Source: Pyrenopolyporus hunteri (taxonomy: Eukaryota; Ascomycota; Sordariomycetes; Xylariales; Hypoxylaceae). Taken from it: 64,000 nt of DNA. The notes beneath the pieces were generated by a model. That model did no database searches, was not told where the DNA came from, and saw nothing but the letters and a program-made list of their open reading frames with translations. The position numbers and the translations under genes are program-made. The DNA is taken from assembly GCA_902806595.1 (NCBI GenBank), contig CADCXC010000035.1, positions 372,001 to 436,000 on the forward strand, given 5' to 3'. Positions 25,573 to 37,400 of the stretch are shown piece after piece. Within the stretch, counting starts at the first letter, position 1. Each line of letters starts with the position of its first letter.

Positions 25573-28500
25573 TGTTTCGTGCTCAAGTTATATGGTGGCG
25601 TGGGTTTTTATTCACCGTAGTTTACTTAACATAAAGAGGGCGCAGGCTTAGTAGTAAAACTCTTACACCACAGAATTTGTCCATTGGGTACGCTACATCG
25701 GTTTGAATCATCTTATAACTGTTGATATAATATACGTATGTAGCTCTTTCGAGTAGGTAGGTAGGAAACATCAGGTAGGTACCTAGTTCTTGCAAGGGCA
25801 AGCGAAGGTTGTCTTTGATCGGCGGCTTAAGTTAATCATGAGGGGTATATTCTCATAATATCTCCCAGTTAAAGCTCGCAAAAGGCCAAGAGATTTTTAT
25901 AGCCCTATATCAACGCGTTTAGCGCGTACTCAACTAGCCTCCTTCAAAATATTTGGTAGGAGGATGTGTTGGTGTAAGTTCGTTGATACCTTAAAAGCAT
26001 GTCTAATCCACTTTAAAGATGTACACACCACGGGAGACTCACTTTCTTCGTGTGCGGGTGGCCAATGGAATTGGCAGGAAATGCCCGCCTCACATTCACC
26101 ATGGAACGGGGTGAAGTGGGGATAATTGCTCGAGAGAGCCTTTCGCATATGAGCTGCTTTACTTGTACTAGAGTAAGTCTGCGGAAGCCTCTCCTCTCAA
26201 AGAGACCGGCCAGACCAAGGTGGACCACCCCGCAACGAAATTGTGACTGTATGTAGTATACCAGGTAGGTAGGTAGGTTCCAAGAATTTTAGGCGAAGGA
26301 GGGGATGTGATCATGAAAGCTATTGGACTTTGGACTTACCTCGGGCTGCCGAACTATTACGCCAGCAATGGTATTAATGGTTTCACCAAGAACGCCGGTA
26401 AGCATGTATTTAAAGCTGATTGGGCATACAGCGTCAGATAACCTACGCCGTAAAATATGCAAACGCCATCTGCTCAGATAAATGGTAAAAGCGGTCGTAC
26501 CAGCGTAAGGATCCTGAATCCGATAGTTTGAAATCGTGGCTATGTTAATGGTTAGATAGGTGGTTTAAGACTGACTTGTGTAGAACCAAAGTTGAATAAT
26601 TTATGGATAAAAATGGTAACGTCCTACGGATATAATCCACGTGATAATAAGAGTTTATGCAGCTCACTGTATACTGCTTTTGGTATGAACTCGTTATCAA
26701 AGGGGAAAGGGACGCGGGGGTCTGCCCAATTAACGCCCTCCCTGAAGCGCACCAGCCAGAATATGCTCCTTGAGTTACTTTCCTATTTCGAACTAAAATC
26801 TCTCCAAGGAACTTTGCTCTTATAGAGGGAAAAAAAATTAGCCACATTGGAATTACCGGGTAATAGCCCAAGTTGAGATTTTTAAAGCACATTTAAAATC
26901 TCATCACAGTGGCTCTAACCTCAAAGGGAAACATTAAACTAAGGACTTCACCTATAACATTCTGGCGCATTCAGTTAAATCCGGATCAGACCGCCCACAA
27001 GATCCTGGATGGGACATAAGGGGTAGGGTCTGCTTAATTTGACGGGGCCTATGTATAATACGTCAGCTATTGAAGTTGACCCCCAAAATGACAAGCTTGA
27101 AATCCAGGCGCGCAAGACGGTTATGGTCATGCATGTTTCTCCAAGCTTCGATGTGGCTGTCGAGTCCATGCATACTGCTGTCTGGGAATTTAAGTAATAC
27201 AAGACTTCTTTATGGGCGCGGGGAGTTTCCGCATGGTATCTCAACTGACTGGCATTATTTAGTGTAAAAAGTAAGATTAATATTATTTACCTATTCGACG
27301 GCTCATACTCGGAACATCGACTCATAAGGCTGTATAAGTGGCCATAGCGGCCTTGCATATAGTTAAACCAGTGTCTCGGTTCCTCGTGATGGTAAGTGAA
27401 GTACTAGAGTACGGGGGTTCGCTCAATAGATTCTAGGCTAAGCAAGGAGCTGACCCTCTGGTACAACCAGTACTTAATCGTAGTATTAATAGCGACTGAG
27501 AGGGGACGTAAATTAAACCGCGTTAACTGCGATCGGATGGGAGCATACGTTCGTAAAAGGCGATATTTAGCCCCTGTTCGCCTGGGAACGCCGAGGTGTC
27601 GGGATGATCTCGACAATTCGTCGTGTTGTCTTCTATAGTCTGTATTATATAGGGCTAGGTGTTTACTCACGATGCTCCATATTGTTCCGTTGAATGACAG
27701 ACCAGGGAACGTCTTAGCGCCGCTCATGTACGTACGTACCCATAAAATCGGGTTCGGTACCGGCTATCCAGGACAATTCTCCCTTGTAGAACTTTCTAAG
27801 AATAACGAATAGATCTCGGAAGACCTACAATTGGATGGGGTAACTTTCAACGCTCTTTTCTTATACGCCACAACCCTAGCAGCCGAGTCACACTATCACA
27901 ATCCCTAGTCTGTCACTCAGCGGAATAAAGTCCCGTAGAGCAATACTTCTCGATAATCCTTTCCGCATGTAGCGTATGGCCGACGGCCACTGCTATATGT
28001 ACCAATTCTATAAGAGTCTGATCGGGAATGTCGGGCATGTCGGGCATGTCGCATACAAAAATTCGGGAAGCTAGAAACGCGTCCCACGTCGCGGAAGCTG
28101 CACGGGCTATAGAAGACCCCTCTTATATCTAATTGGTCGAGACAACTCACAACATTCCGAATAGAGTAAGATATTCAGATACAACTCGGGACTATAACAA
28201 CCGGTGGTACGACATCCGGCGGAGCGGTTTACGAATACAGCTTCCGTCCCAATTGTAGGGAACTAGGTAGCCAACAGTCCTTCGGTAGACGAAGCCCCTC
28301 GTTCCTCCGACTCGGTGACGTATATTTTTATGGGCGTAAGCCTCTGTCCACTATCGACGCCAGTAAAGCTACGATTTCAACGCCAACACTGAGGACACGG
28401 ATACATACTTAAGGCATATACTTAAATAAGAAACGTGTGACATCTCTGATTGGGACCACGCGCTCGAATTTAACCGACAGGATCCGGCGTGCCTCGTACT

Positions 28501-29362
28501 TCTCGCCGCACCCCTGCCGGTGGATACGGTGTCCTAAGCTAGACTGGCGGTCACAGTCATGAATGGCGTTTTGCCAGGCTTGTCTAGAACACAACCGTAT
28601 TATGTATCGTACGCTCTAGTCTGTTAATGGTAAAGTCAGTGTAGATAAGGCGCAAGAAACCTTGCTACGAAGTAATTTACCCTTCAGAATCCGCCGGACG
28701 GATCACAGACAATCTAGCCTTCGCAGCGACCCCCGTTCGACTTGCATAGAATCGCCCCAAGGATTGTCTACAGTTTATTAGGTATCAAGAGCTGGTTTGT
28801 AAACGGGTACCCAACGTGTGTCGACGATTAATTCGCCGGCTACAACTACAGTGTGAGCCGAATGCTAGACATTTGCGATCTTATAGAAGGTGAGATGACG
28901 TAAAATCGAAGGTATGGCGGTCCAACCCTGGAGTCCGGTTCTGGGGGGTGATACCAGCCAGTTGGTTAGAGTTCCTGCATTCTGCATCAGCACCGATCTG
29001 GTATGTACCCTGATGGGAAGGGCCACTACGAGTTTTCGTGGCGCAGAAGTGACTCTAGTTAGCCGAAGGAATACCCTCTTCCGCTCTGGGGCTTGGCCGA
29101 GATCGTTTCAGCCTACCAGGTACCTACCCAAGATAGTCCCCGACGGATGGCCGTACGGCACATGCGGCGTGGTATTTACGACTTGGAGGGTCAAACGGTG
29201 CGGGTGAAGAATTCATATATAGCATGTGCGGCTTACCTACCCAATGTGACGGTAATATCTGCAGCAAGACAGGTCGTATTTCGTCTATACCACCCACACA
29301 CCACGGACACCACATACACACACCTTTCTCACAGGCACCAGATTCTCTAGATTTAATACCAC
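25573..29362. other. 3.8-kb stretch without a supported gene
   Basis: Holds the promoter of the Zn2Cys6 regulator at its left and of the cupin gene at its right. No conserved frame was recognised. A 9-bp tandem repeat (ATGTCGGGC, about three units) lies at 28027-28050. The CA-rich DNA at 29285-29335 may be part of the cupin gene leader. Confidence 0.5.
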
Positions 29363-30114
29363 ATGTTTTCTACAAACCCCATCACCGAGTTTCCTGCAGA
29401 AGGGCTCCGTGCTTCGCACCGATTCGTCACGTCACATAACCACGATGGAGAGGGTGTATTCGTTATCGACGACGAGGGAGACCATCATAGGGTGCTCATG
29501 CAAGGGGGAGCCGTCGCCAACACCATCTATAGCACACCCAAAGTCCCGGTAGACTTGAACGATGACAAAGACATATTATATGCGAGGAAGAATGAGGTGC
29601 GGCCCAACTTCTATTCTCTAAAGCGCCGTTCCCGAACAATATGTAACAGCGTTGGCTGACTTACAATAGCCAGGAATCTATGTTCCCGGCGGCAGTGTTG
29701 TACGCTTAATAGACTTTGCTCCTGGCGTGGAGTCACCGTTACATCGAACCATGTCAATAGATTATTGTGTCCTCGTCGAAGGAAGGTTACTCTTCACGCT
29801 CGACAGCGGCGAGAGCAAGGTCATGTTGCCCGGTGACATGAGTATGTTCCTCTTCTTCTGGTCCTCTTCGACGTACGTCTCATAGCTGACCTGTCTGTTT
29901 AGTTGTCAACAGAGGCTGTATGCACAAATGGACGAACCTAGACGAAACCCGCCCTGCACGCCTTGTAGTCACCGTCCTAGGCGTGGCCCCGTTCCGAATC
30001 GGCACGCAAGATTTCCAAGATTCTATGGAAGGACTCGACGACATCCGCAAGACCGAGCAAACGAACGGGCCGCCGCCCTTGGTTGTCGGGTTAAGGCGGA
30101 ATAGTTGCGTCTAG
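29363..30114 (+). CDS. Cupin-domain protein, three exons
   Basis: Predicted 205-residue single-domain cupin of a family common in fungal accessory loci; the reaction is not known from sequence. Exons are 29363-29596, 29670-29841 and 29903-30114. The first intron (73 nt) has a weak GTGCGG donor but a good CTGAC branch and ATAG end. The second (61 nt) is GTATGT...TTTAG. The N-terminal part has the SHNHDGEGVF segment. The barrel contains PGGSVVRLIDFAPG, then LHRTMSIDYCVLVEG with one His instead of the usual HXH, then GDMIVNRGCMHKWTN with the second-motif His. The altered first metal motif leaves metal binding uncertain. It lies between the AflR-like regulator and the aldo-keto reductase and may act with them. 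An N-terminal extension was not ruled out. Confidence 0.75.
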
Positions 30115-30961
30115 GCTTCCCATCTAACCAACCCAAACTTACACATTTTAATCACATTCATTGAATTATACCCCCTTTAGGAACATGAGATCGGAATGGC
30201 CGTCTGATGTCATTTTATAGTACTACTTTTTTGACATAGTACTAGCTTACATTACACCCAAATATGAGGCCATATTGTTTGCCCTTTTAACTTTCTGGCC
30301 TTCAGAAGGGGTGACAGACACAGCCTGCCAGTCAGTGAGCAATGCCTTCAATGTAGTTGAAAATATTGGGTAATCCATGGGAAGAATGCTATTGTTCCCC
30401 CATGGCCATCCTTATTGCCATACTATTTGTTGTTGAACCGCGCCACGGCAGCGTCAAGGGATGCTGTGGAGAGTCCCAAGGATAACCCTCAGGGGTCCCC
30501 TTTTAGCCATCAGCCCTTTATAAGGGGGTGGACCCTCTTCCCAACCGAAGGCCCGGAGATCTCGGATTCATCTAGCTACACCGCCCTGATGGGTAGTCGC
30601 TTATTTCCGTGATCTTGGCATAGTTCAAAACATCATGCATATCTAACTTATGGAAATACGCGGACAACGACGGTAAGTCGCGGGCATTGATACGTTATAG
30701 CTACATGTACTAACGCTTAGTAGCTGCTAAACAAGTTCTTTACTTTTTCGGAGTGTTCCTCTTACCAAGACCTGAACGGCGCTCATGAGGATGGCTAGAA
30801 TCGTGGGCACGGTGGCACCTGAAATAGGGGTATGGGACGGTTCTTCCACTCCTCTCTCTCCATAACAACTATTTGACTTGTATAGACGCTAACTAATTCC
30901 TAGGTACATACAGGACACCTCGCCACCGACGCCGGGAAGATAACACCCCAGTTCCGGACGT
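30115..30961. other. Intergenic between convergent cupin and reductase genes
   Basis: The cupin gene ends at 30114 on plus and the reductase at 30962 on minus, so this is shared 3' DNA. A plus-strand frame at 30415-30612 has no recognisable motif. Confidence 0.5.
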
Positions 30962-32119
30962 TTACGTCTCTTGGATGAACTCCGGAGGGTAGCGCGCGCC
31001 GGCTGTGGTGAACTTGGCCAAGGTAACGTCGATCTCCGCCATCTCCTCGTCCGTGATATCGATCAACTTGCTGTTCTCCTCGACACGTTCGGGTGTTGTG
31101 GCGCCGGGGATAGGGATGATGGTGGGCATGCCGGGGCGGCGCGATATCGCCCTGGTCCAGTTGATGGCGAGCTGGGCCGGCGTGCAGCCCTTCTTCTTGG
31201 CCATCTCCTCGACCTGCCGGACCAGCTGCAGGTTGATCTCGAAGGTGTCCGGCTGGAACCGCGGGAACCTCCGCAGCATCGAGTCCTTCGGGATGTCGTT
31301 GTACTCCTTGAATCGGCCCGACAACATACCCCTGCCCAGTGGCGAGTAGGCGACCAGCGGGATCCCGTACTGCGCGCACGCAGCCGCGACGCCGTTCTCC
31401 AGAACATCGGTGGAGAACCTGTTAATAGGTCAGCGCGGGCAACGTGAGGGGAGATCGACCCCCCAAACACACGGATTTATAGGAGCCGCACTCACATTGA
31501 GAGCTCGACCTCCACGGCATGCACCTTGGTGTGCTTGACAGCCTCGTGAATCGTCTCGGCCCGCACCTCGGATAGGGAAACGCCGCCGATCTTGCCGGTC
31601 TCGACGTATTCCTTGTTAATGACGCCAAAGGTGGTCTCCATAGGCACGTTCTGGTCGCGGCGAGCGAACTCGAACAGATCAATTTTCTTACGGCCCTTGA
31701 TCATAGACAGGCAGTTGTCGATAGACCTGCGCGTGTTCTCAGGCGATCCGTCTGGCTGATGAGTATCGGGGTTGACGCCGCCCTTGATGCTGAGGACGAC
31801 CTTGTCGGCATCCTCGGGGTACCTCTGGAAGTAATGGTCTAACAGCACCAAACTGTTATAGTCGGGAGTTCCATAGAACTCGCCGCCGTTCCAGAAATTA
31901 CCTGTGGTAGTACGGTTAGCCCTTCGACGATGGATGGGTCAAGTTGCCGGACAGCGCCATTTCGGTGAACGCCGGAGACGTCGCCTACGTACATCCATTC
32001 TCCAGGGCGGCACGCATCGCCTTAAAAGCATCTTCCATAGAGCACGTGTTGGCTCTCCAGGTAAAACCCATGAGGCCAAAGCCGATAGGGCCTATTTCCT
32101 TGCCGACAAGCTGGGGCAT
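30962..32119 (-). CDS. Aldo-keto reductase, pyridoxal reductase-like, three exons
   Basis: Predicted 329-residue NADPH-dependent reductase of the fungal pyridoxal-reductase (AKR8-like) branch, cytosolic. Exons are 32119-31993, 31901-31496 and 31418-30962. Introns are 91 nt (GTACGT...CACAG) and 77 nt (GTGAGT...AACAG), and both junctions restore the frame. The protein starts MPQLVGKEIGPIGFGLMGFTWR. The catalytic Tyr is Tyr52 in the branch-typical NGGEFYG and the Lys is Lys82 in VVLSIKGG. Then come LFEFARRD, IGGVSLSEV, the strand VEVELSMFSTDVLENGVA, YSPLGRGMLSGRF and the cofactor region IPIPGATTPERVEENSKLID. Length is normal for the family. The start codon is about 700 bp from the edge of the A+T-rich element, so its promoter could be exposed to spreading heterochromatin. 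The substrate in this fungus is unknown. Confidence 0.88.
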
Positions 32120-32812
32120 CTTGATCCGAGTACTTAGTGCGGGGGGAGATTTTCTGAAATCAAAGCTGTTGAATAGAGATGTCCTGGTCTGTCGAAGATG
32201 ATTATTGTTCTTGGTCTGTTGCTCGCTTTAATCCCTAGGGAGCAGCAGCGATGTTTATATCCTTTCTGTCATTGCGCTATTCGGAGTTACGTCCTTGAGA
32301 GCTAAAGAGCTATCTATTGTTAGGTTATATTTGCCAAATGGTGACTTTAACGGCTTTTATTCATCCCCGACGCATTAATTCCGGATGAGAACAAAACTCA
32401 CATAGAGCAATAGCCTCACGCTGTAAGCGTCTACGTAGGAATAACGTCCGCCTCGTAGGACCATGTACAATAATTTGTCGTCTATAAGTCGTTTCCTACA
32501 TGCAATGTTAATATTTACAAAGATGCATACCTTCGAGATCAATGGATCCGCGGGGGCACCGATGGCCGAGCCTGTCTATTATTGGCCGTGCCCCGCATCC
32601 CAAACCAGGTCGGCTGTCTCTGACGTATAAAAATATACACGCTCGGCGTAGACTCCCTCTGAGGAGGGGCAAGTTTCCCAGTCCGCGGAGGCCGTTCCAT
32701 GCTTGGGAGTTCGGGCTTTAGCCTTTTAGGCTGGGCGATGACCAGCCTCCGCCTCGGATTTGTAAAGATTTCACGCAAAGCCGATACCTCCCCTAAGGAT
32801 CGGTAGGCTGGA
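32120..32812. promoter_or_regulatory. Promoter side of the reductase gene, up to the element
   Basis: This is the 5' flank of the aldo-keto reductase and normal-composition DNA up to the CCAAGT repeat at 32813. A TATAAAA-like sequence lies near 32627 but is about 500 bp from the start codon. No gene is supported. Confidence 0.4.
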
Positions 32813-32818
32813 CCAAGT
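32813..32818. repeat. Left target-site duplication CCAAGT
   Basis: The hexamer CCAAGT abuts the outer edge of the left terminal inverted repeat. The same hexamer, in the same orientation, abuts the outer edge of the right terminal repeat at 54611-54616. Confidence 0.75.
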
Positions 32819-32907
32819 CACGCCGGACCATAAGCAATTTTTCCGCCAAACCGCCAATTCAAAGAATTTCCAGATGTCAGGCCCACTTTTTAGCTGTAGT
32901 CACGTGA
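32819..32907 (+). repeat. Left terminal inverted repeat (89 bp)
   Basis: Starts CACGCCGGACC and ends TCACGTGA (32900-32907). Compared by hand with the reverse complement of 54522-54610, 73 of 89 positions match and 13 of the 16 differences are transitions. This arm keeps more C and G than the right arm. Confidence 0.85.
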
Positions 32908-33184
32908 TATTTTAAAAACTACAAGATATTATTTATTTTTTTACAATCGACACGAAATAATTTTATTAATTAAAACTAAACTATATTAATATTATAAATA
33001 ATAAAAAAAAAAAAATTAAAATATAATTTTTTAAATTATATTTTTATATAAATTCGTCGACGTTAAAATTATAATTATTTAATAAGGTTAAGTTATTATA
33101 TTAAATTATAATAATAATTATAAATTTACGATATATAATAATTATTATTTATTATAATAAAAATTATAATTAATAAATTTATTA

Positions 33185-33345
33185 TTATTCGATATAATAA
33201 TTTAATTTTATTAAATTATCGATTTTACCGTTAAAATATATATATAAAACTACGAGTTTTTTAACGATATTTTAATTTTCCTTTTTTTTTTTTTTTATAA
33301 TATTAATAAAATCATATCTTAATTTTTAATATTATACGTTATATT
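33185..33345. repeat. Dispersed repeat A, poly-T orientation
   Basis: A shared arm is followed by a long T tract and ATAATATTAATAAAA. Similar units lie near 34240-34430, 48045-48225 and 53735-53910 in this orientation. Units near 32985-33120, 42190-42330, 44265-44400, 47800-47920 and 50375-50540 are in the other. Edges are approximate because all copies are RIP-mutated. Confidence 0.5.
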
Positions 33346-33809
33346 AAAATTTAATGTTATTAATTATAATATATAAAATAATTATTTTATTAATATATTT
33401 AAAAAATATAATAAATAATTAAATAAAAAAACATTACAAATTTATATTAAATTTAATAGTTAAAAATTTACTTTTAAATAAATATAATAATAAATAATAT
33501 ATATAATTAAAATATTTTATTAAAAAATATAATAAATAAACATTAATTATATATTTATTAAATAATTTAATTTATTAAATATAATAAAAAAAAATATAAT
33601 AAATAAATTTATAATTATTTTTTTACATAATTATTTTTTTAAAAAAATATTAAAATATAATAATCGAAAATATTATATTTAAAATAATATATATAATTAT
33701 AAATTTATAACATTATATATATAATAATAATTTATTATTATAATAAAAAGTTTTAATTATATATATATTATTATTAAAATTATATAATTATATAATTTCG
33801 TATTATAAA

Positions 33810-33945
33810 TTTATCGTAATAGTAATAATAATAAATATATTTTTATTAAATGTTTCGTTATTTTACGTAACGAAAATTTAAAATATATATTTTTAAAATA
33901 TATATAAATATCGATTAATACGAAATTAATTATTTTAAAATTTTT
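33810..33945 (+). repeat. Dispersed repeat B
   Basis: A segment with AATAATAATAAATATATTT, TTTCGTTATTTTACG and AATATCGATTAATACGAAAT. Recognisable relatives lie at 54130-54265 (same strand), 35105-35260 and 34640-34740 (opposite strand), and part at 41950-42020. Confidence 0.55.
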
Positions 33946-34239
33946 ATATAAATATAAATTAATTAATATATTTTTTCGTAACTTTTTTATCGCACAATCG
34001 TATAATATTTTTACAATTATATATCGATGATTTTTTATTTATTTAATAAATTATTATAGATTATATTTAAAAGTAATTTTTTAATTATTAAATTTAATAT
34101 ATTTTTTTTATATATTTAATAAAATAAATTATTTAATATATATAATTAATATTTATTTATTATATTTTTTAATAATTTATATATTAATATTTAACGTATA
34201 AAATAATCGATATTTATAAAATTTATATTAAAAATTTAT

Positions 34240-34430
34240 TACGATTCGATGCAATAAATTTAACTTTATTAAATAATCGACATCGAAACTTCGATCGAAT
34301 ATATTATCGAAGTTTAAATATAAAATCGCGGTTTTTCGAACCGCGATTTAATTTTTTTTTTTTTTTTTTTATAATATTAATAAAATTTAATTTTTAATTT
34401 TTAATATTACGTATCGTATTAAAGTTTTTT
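34240..34430. repeat. Dispersed repeat A with GC-containing hairpin
   Basis: Same unit as at 33185. The part before the T tract contains a perfect short hairpin, AATCGCGGTT facing AACCGCGATT, around 34323-34350. This is one of the most G+C-containing spots in the block. Confidence 0.55.
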
Positions 34431-37400
34431 AATTAAAAAAATAATATAATATTTAAATTAATTTTTAAATTTATTATTATAATTATTAAATTAATAAAAA
34501 ATCATTAATTAATAATTAAATAAATATTATACAATCATATAATAAAAAATAACGAAAAAAATAAATTAATTAAATTTTATAAATATAAAAAATACAATTA
34601 AATTAATTTTATATTAATTATAAATATATTTTTATTTAAAATTTATATTTTAATTATTTATTATATAAAACGACAAAATATATAATAAAAATATATTTAT
34701 TATTATTATCGTTACAATAAATACATTAATACGAAATTATATTATTATAATAATAATAATTTATTATTATATATAATGTTATAAATTTATAACTATATAT
34801 ACTATTTTAAATATAATATTTTCGACTATTATATTTTAATATTTTTTTAAAAAAATAACTTTATAAAAAAATAGTTATAAATTTATTTATTACATTTATT
34901 TTTATATAATATTTAACAATTCGAAATTAAAATTATATATTTATTTAAATATTATAATAATAATTTATTATTATAATATAATATTATAAACTTATAATTA
35001 TATTAAATAATAAAAAGTTATCGATAAATAAATCGAAAAAAAATATTATATAATTATACGATAAAAAAGTTATAAAAAATATATTAATTAATTTATTTTA
35101 TTTATAAAAATTATAAAATAATTAATTTCGTATTAATCGTTATTTATATATATTTTTAAAATATATACTTTAAATTTTTATTACGTAAAATAACGAAACA
35201 TTTAATAAAGATATATTTATTATTATTACCGTTATAATAAATTTTTTAATACAAAATTATATAATTATAAATTATATATATTATTTTAAATATAATATTT
35301 TCGACTATTATATTTTAATATTTTTTTAATAAAAAAATGATTTTTTAAATTAATAATTATAAATTATTTTATTATAAAAATTATATAATTCGTATTTAAA
35401 ATTATCAAATTTTAAATATTATAAATAACAAAAAAATATTTATAACAAATATAAAAAAACATTATTTAAATTTAAATTTAATGGTAAATATTTAATTAAA
35501 AAAATAAAAAAACGTTAAATAATATAAATATTTATATCGAATTAATTTATATACAAATTCTTTTAAAACGCGACGTTTTATTTAATAATTTTTATTTTCT
35601 TTTTAATTTTTTATATACGATTATAATATCATTTTATATTATTACGAAGTATTTTATTAAATGTTAATTTCGACTTTCTATTTATATTTTAATAATTTTT
35701 TAAATAATTTTTAAACGAAATATATTTTTTTTTATATAATTACGTAAAATTTTACATTTTTAACGAATATTTTATTAATTATTTATTATAAATAATTTAT
35801 GTTTTTAATGTAAAAAAATTATCGAAATCGTAATAAATTAACGGTTTTTTTAACGTATAAATTAATCGTTATAATTTAAAATTATATATTAAATTTTATT
35901 TATAATTTTTTATTATAAAATTCGAAAGATTAAATATATTTAATTATATCGAATTAATATAATTAATTATAATATTTTTATATCGTAATTAAAATTTAAT
36001 TCGATGTTAATTTTATTTTATAACAAAATCGACGATTTTTTATCGTATTATATTTTTATAAAAAAAATATATTATTATTTAATCGAAAATTTTATTTTTA
36101 TTAAAATTATTTAAATTTTTTAACTTTTAAAAAAAACTTTAATATTATTAATTAACGTTTAATAATTTTTCGATAATAAATATTTATAATTTAATATATA
36201 ATAATAATTAAAAATAATTATAATTATTATTATTCGATTTTATTATTAATTTTATTAATACCGTATTTATACGAATTTAAAAAACGATTTTTTTACGTTT
36301 ATTAAATTTTTATACCGTTAAAATTTACAATAATAATCGATAGTTTTATATATATTATAAATTAATATTATATTTAAATTAAAAAAAGTATTTTTATTTT
36401 ATAATTCGTTTTAATAAATTATAATCGAAATTTTAATTTAATAACCGTTTAAAAAAATTAATATAATATATTTATAAAAAAATAATTTAATTTATTAACG
36501 TTATATTATAAAATTTTTTAAAAATATATATCGATAATTACGTAAATTTTAAATTTAATAAAACGTAATTTATAATAATCGTTTATATATTATATATAAT
36601 TAAATTTTAAAACTTTAAATTACGTTTTTTTTTTATTACATTTTATAATTTAAATTCGACATATTATTATATAATTTAAAAATAATATAAATAATATACA
36701 TTTTATATTATTTTTTATAATATAAAAATTTATAAAATTTTTTTAACATATTTTTATAACGAGTTTTATTTTATATATTTAAAAGTATTTAAAATTTATA
36801 TATATTCGTTAAAAAATTTTTTTAATTAAATCGTTATATCGTATCATTCGTTCGAATTATTTATCCGTTTTTTTATATTATTTTTTATTCGAATTCAAAT
36901 AAAAAAAATTTACGTTAATTTTATCTTTTATAAATATTATAATTAATTTAAAATTTCGATATTTCGAAATTTCGTAAAATAAAATAAATATCGTATAAAA
37001 TTTATAAATTCGAAAGTATAAAAAATTAATTTATATCGAATTATTTTTTATTTTTTTAATTTATATTTTAAAATTCGATAAATTAATTTAATTTTAAATC
37101 GTTTTATTTTTAAATATTCAACGATTAAATTATAAAATAATTTAATTTAAAAAAATTAATAAATTTCGTTTTAAATAATATCGATATTATATTTATTTTT
37201 ATAAAAACTTTATATTTTTAAATAACATTATAAAAATCGTAAATTCGTTTCGACATTATATTTATTTTATAATCGTCGAATAATATCGTATTAAAAAATT
37301 TTATTTTTTAAATATTATTAATTAATTAATTTTTTACGAAATTTTAAATTTATTAAATTTTATAATATAATAATTAAATTTATTAAAATTATTTTTAATT

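Noticed and set aside
26545..26892. Minus-strand 115-codon frame as a gene
   Set aside because: No recognisable family, biased toward Ile/Ser/Tyr/Leu, no promoter-like or splice context.
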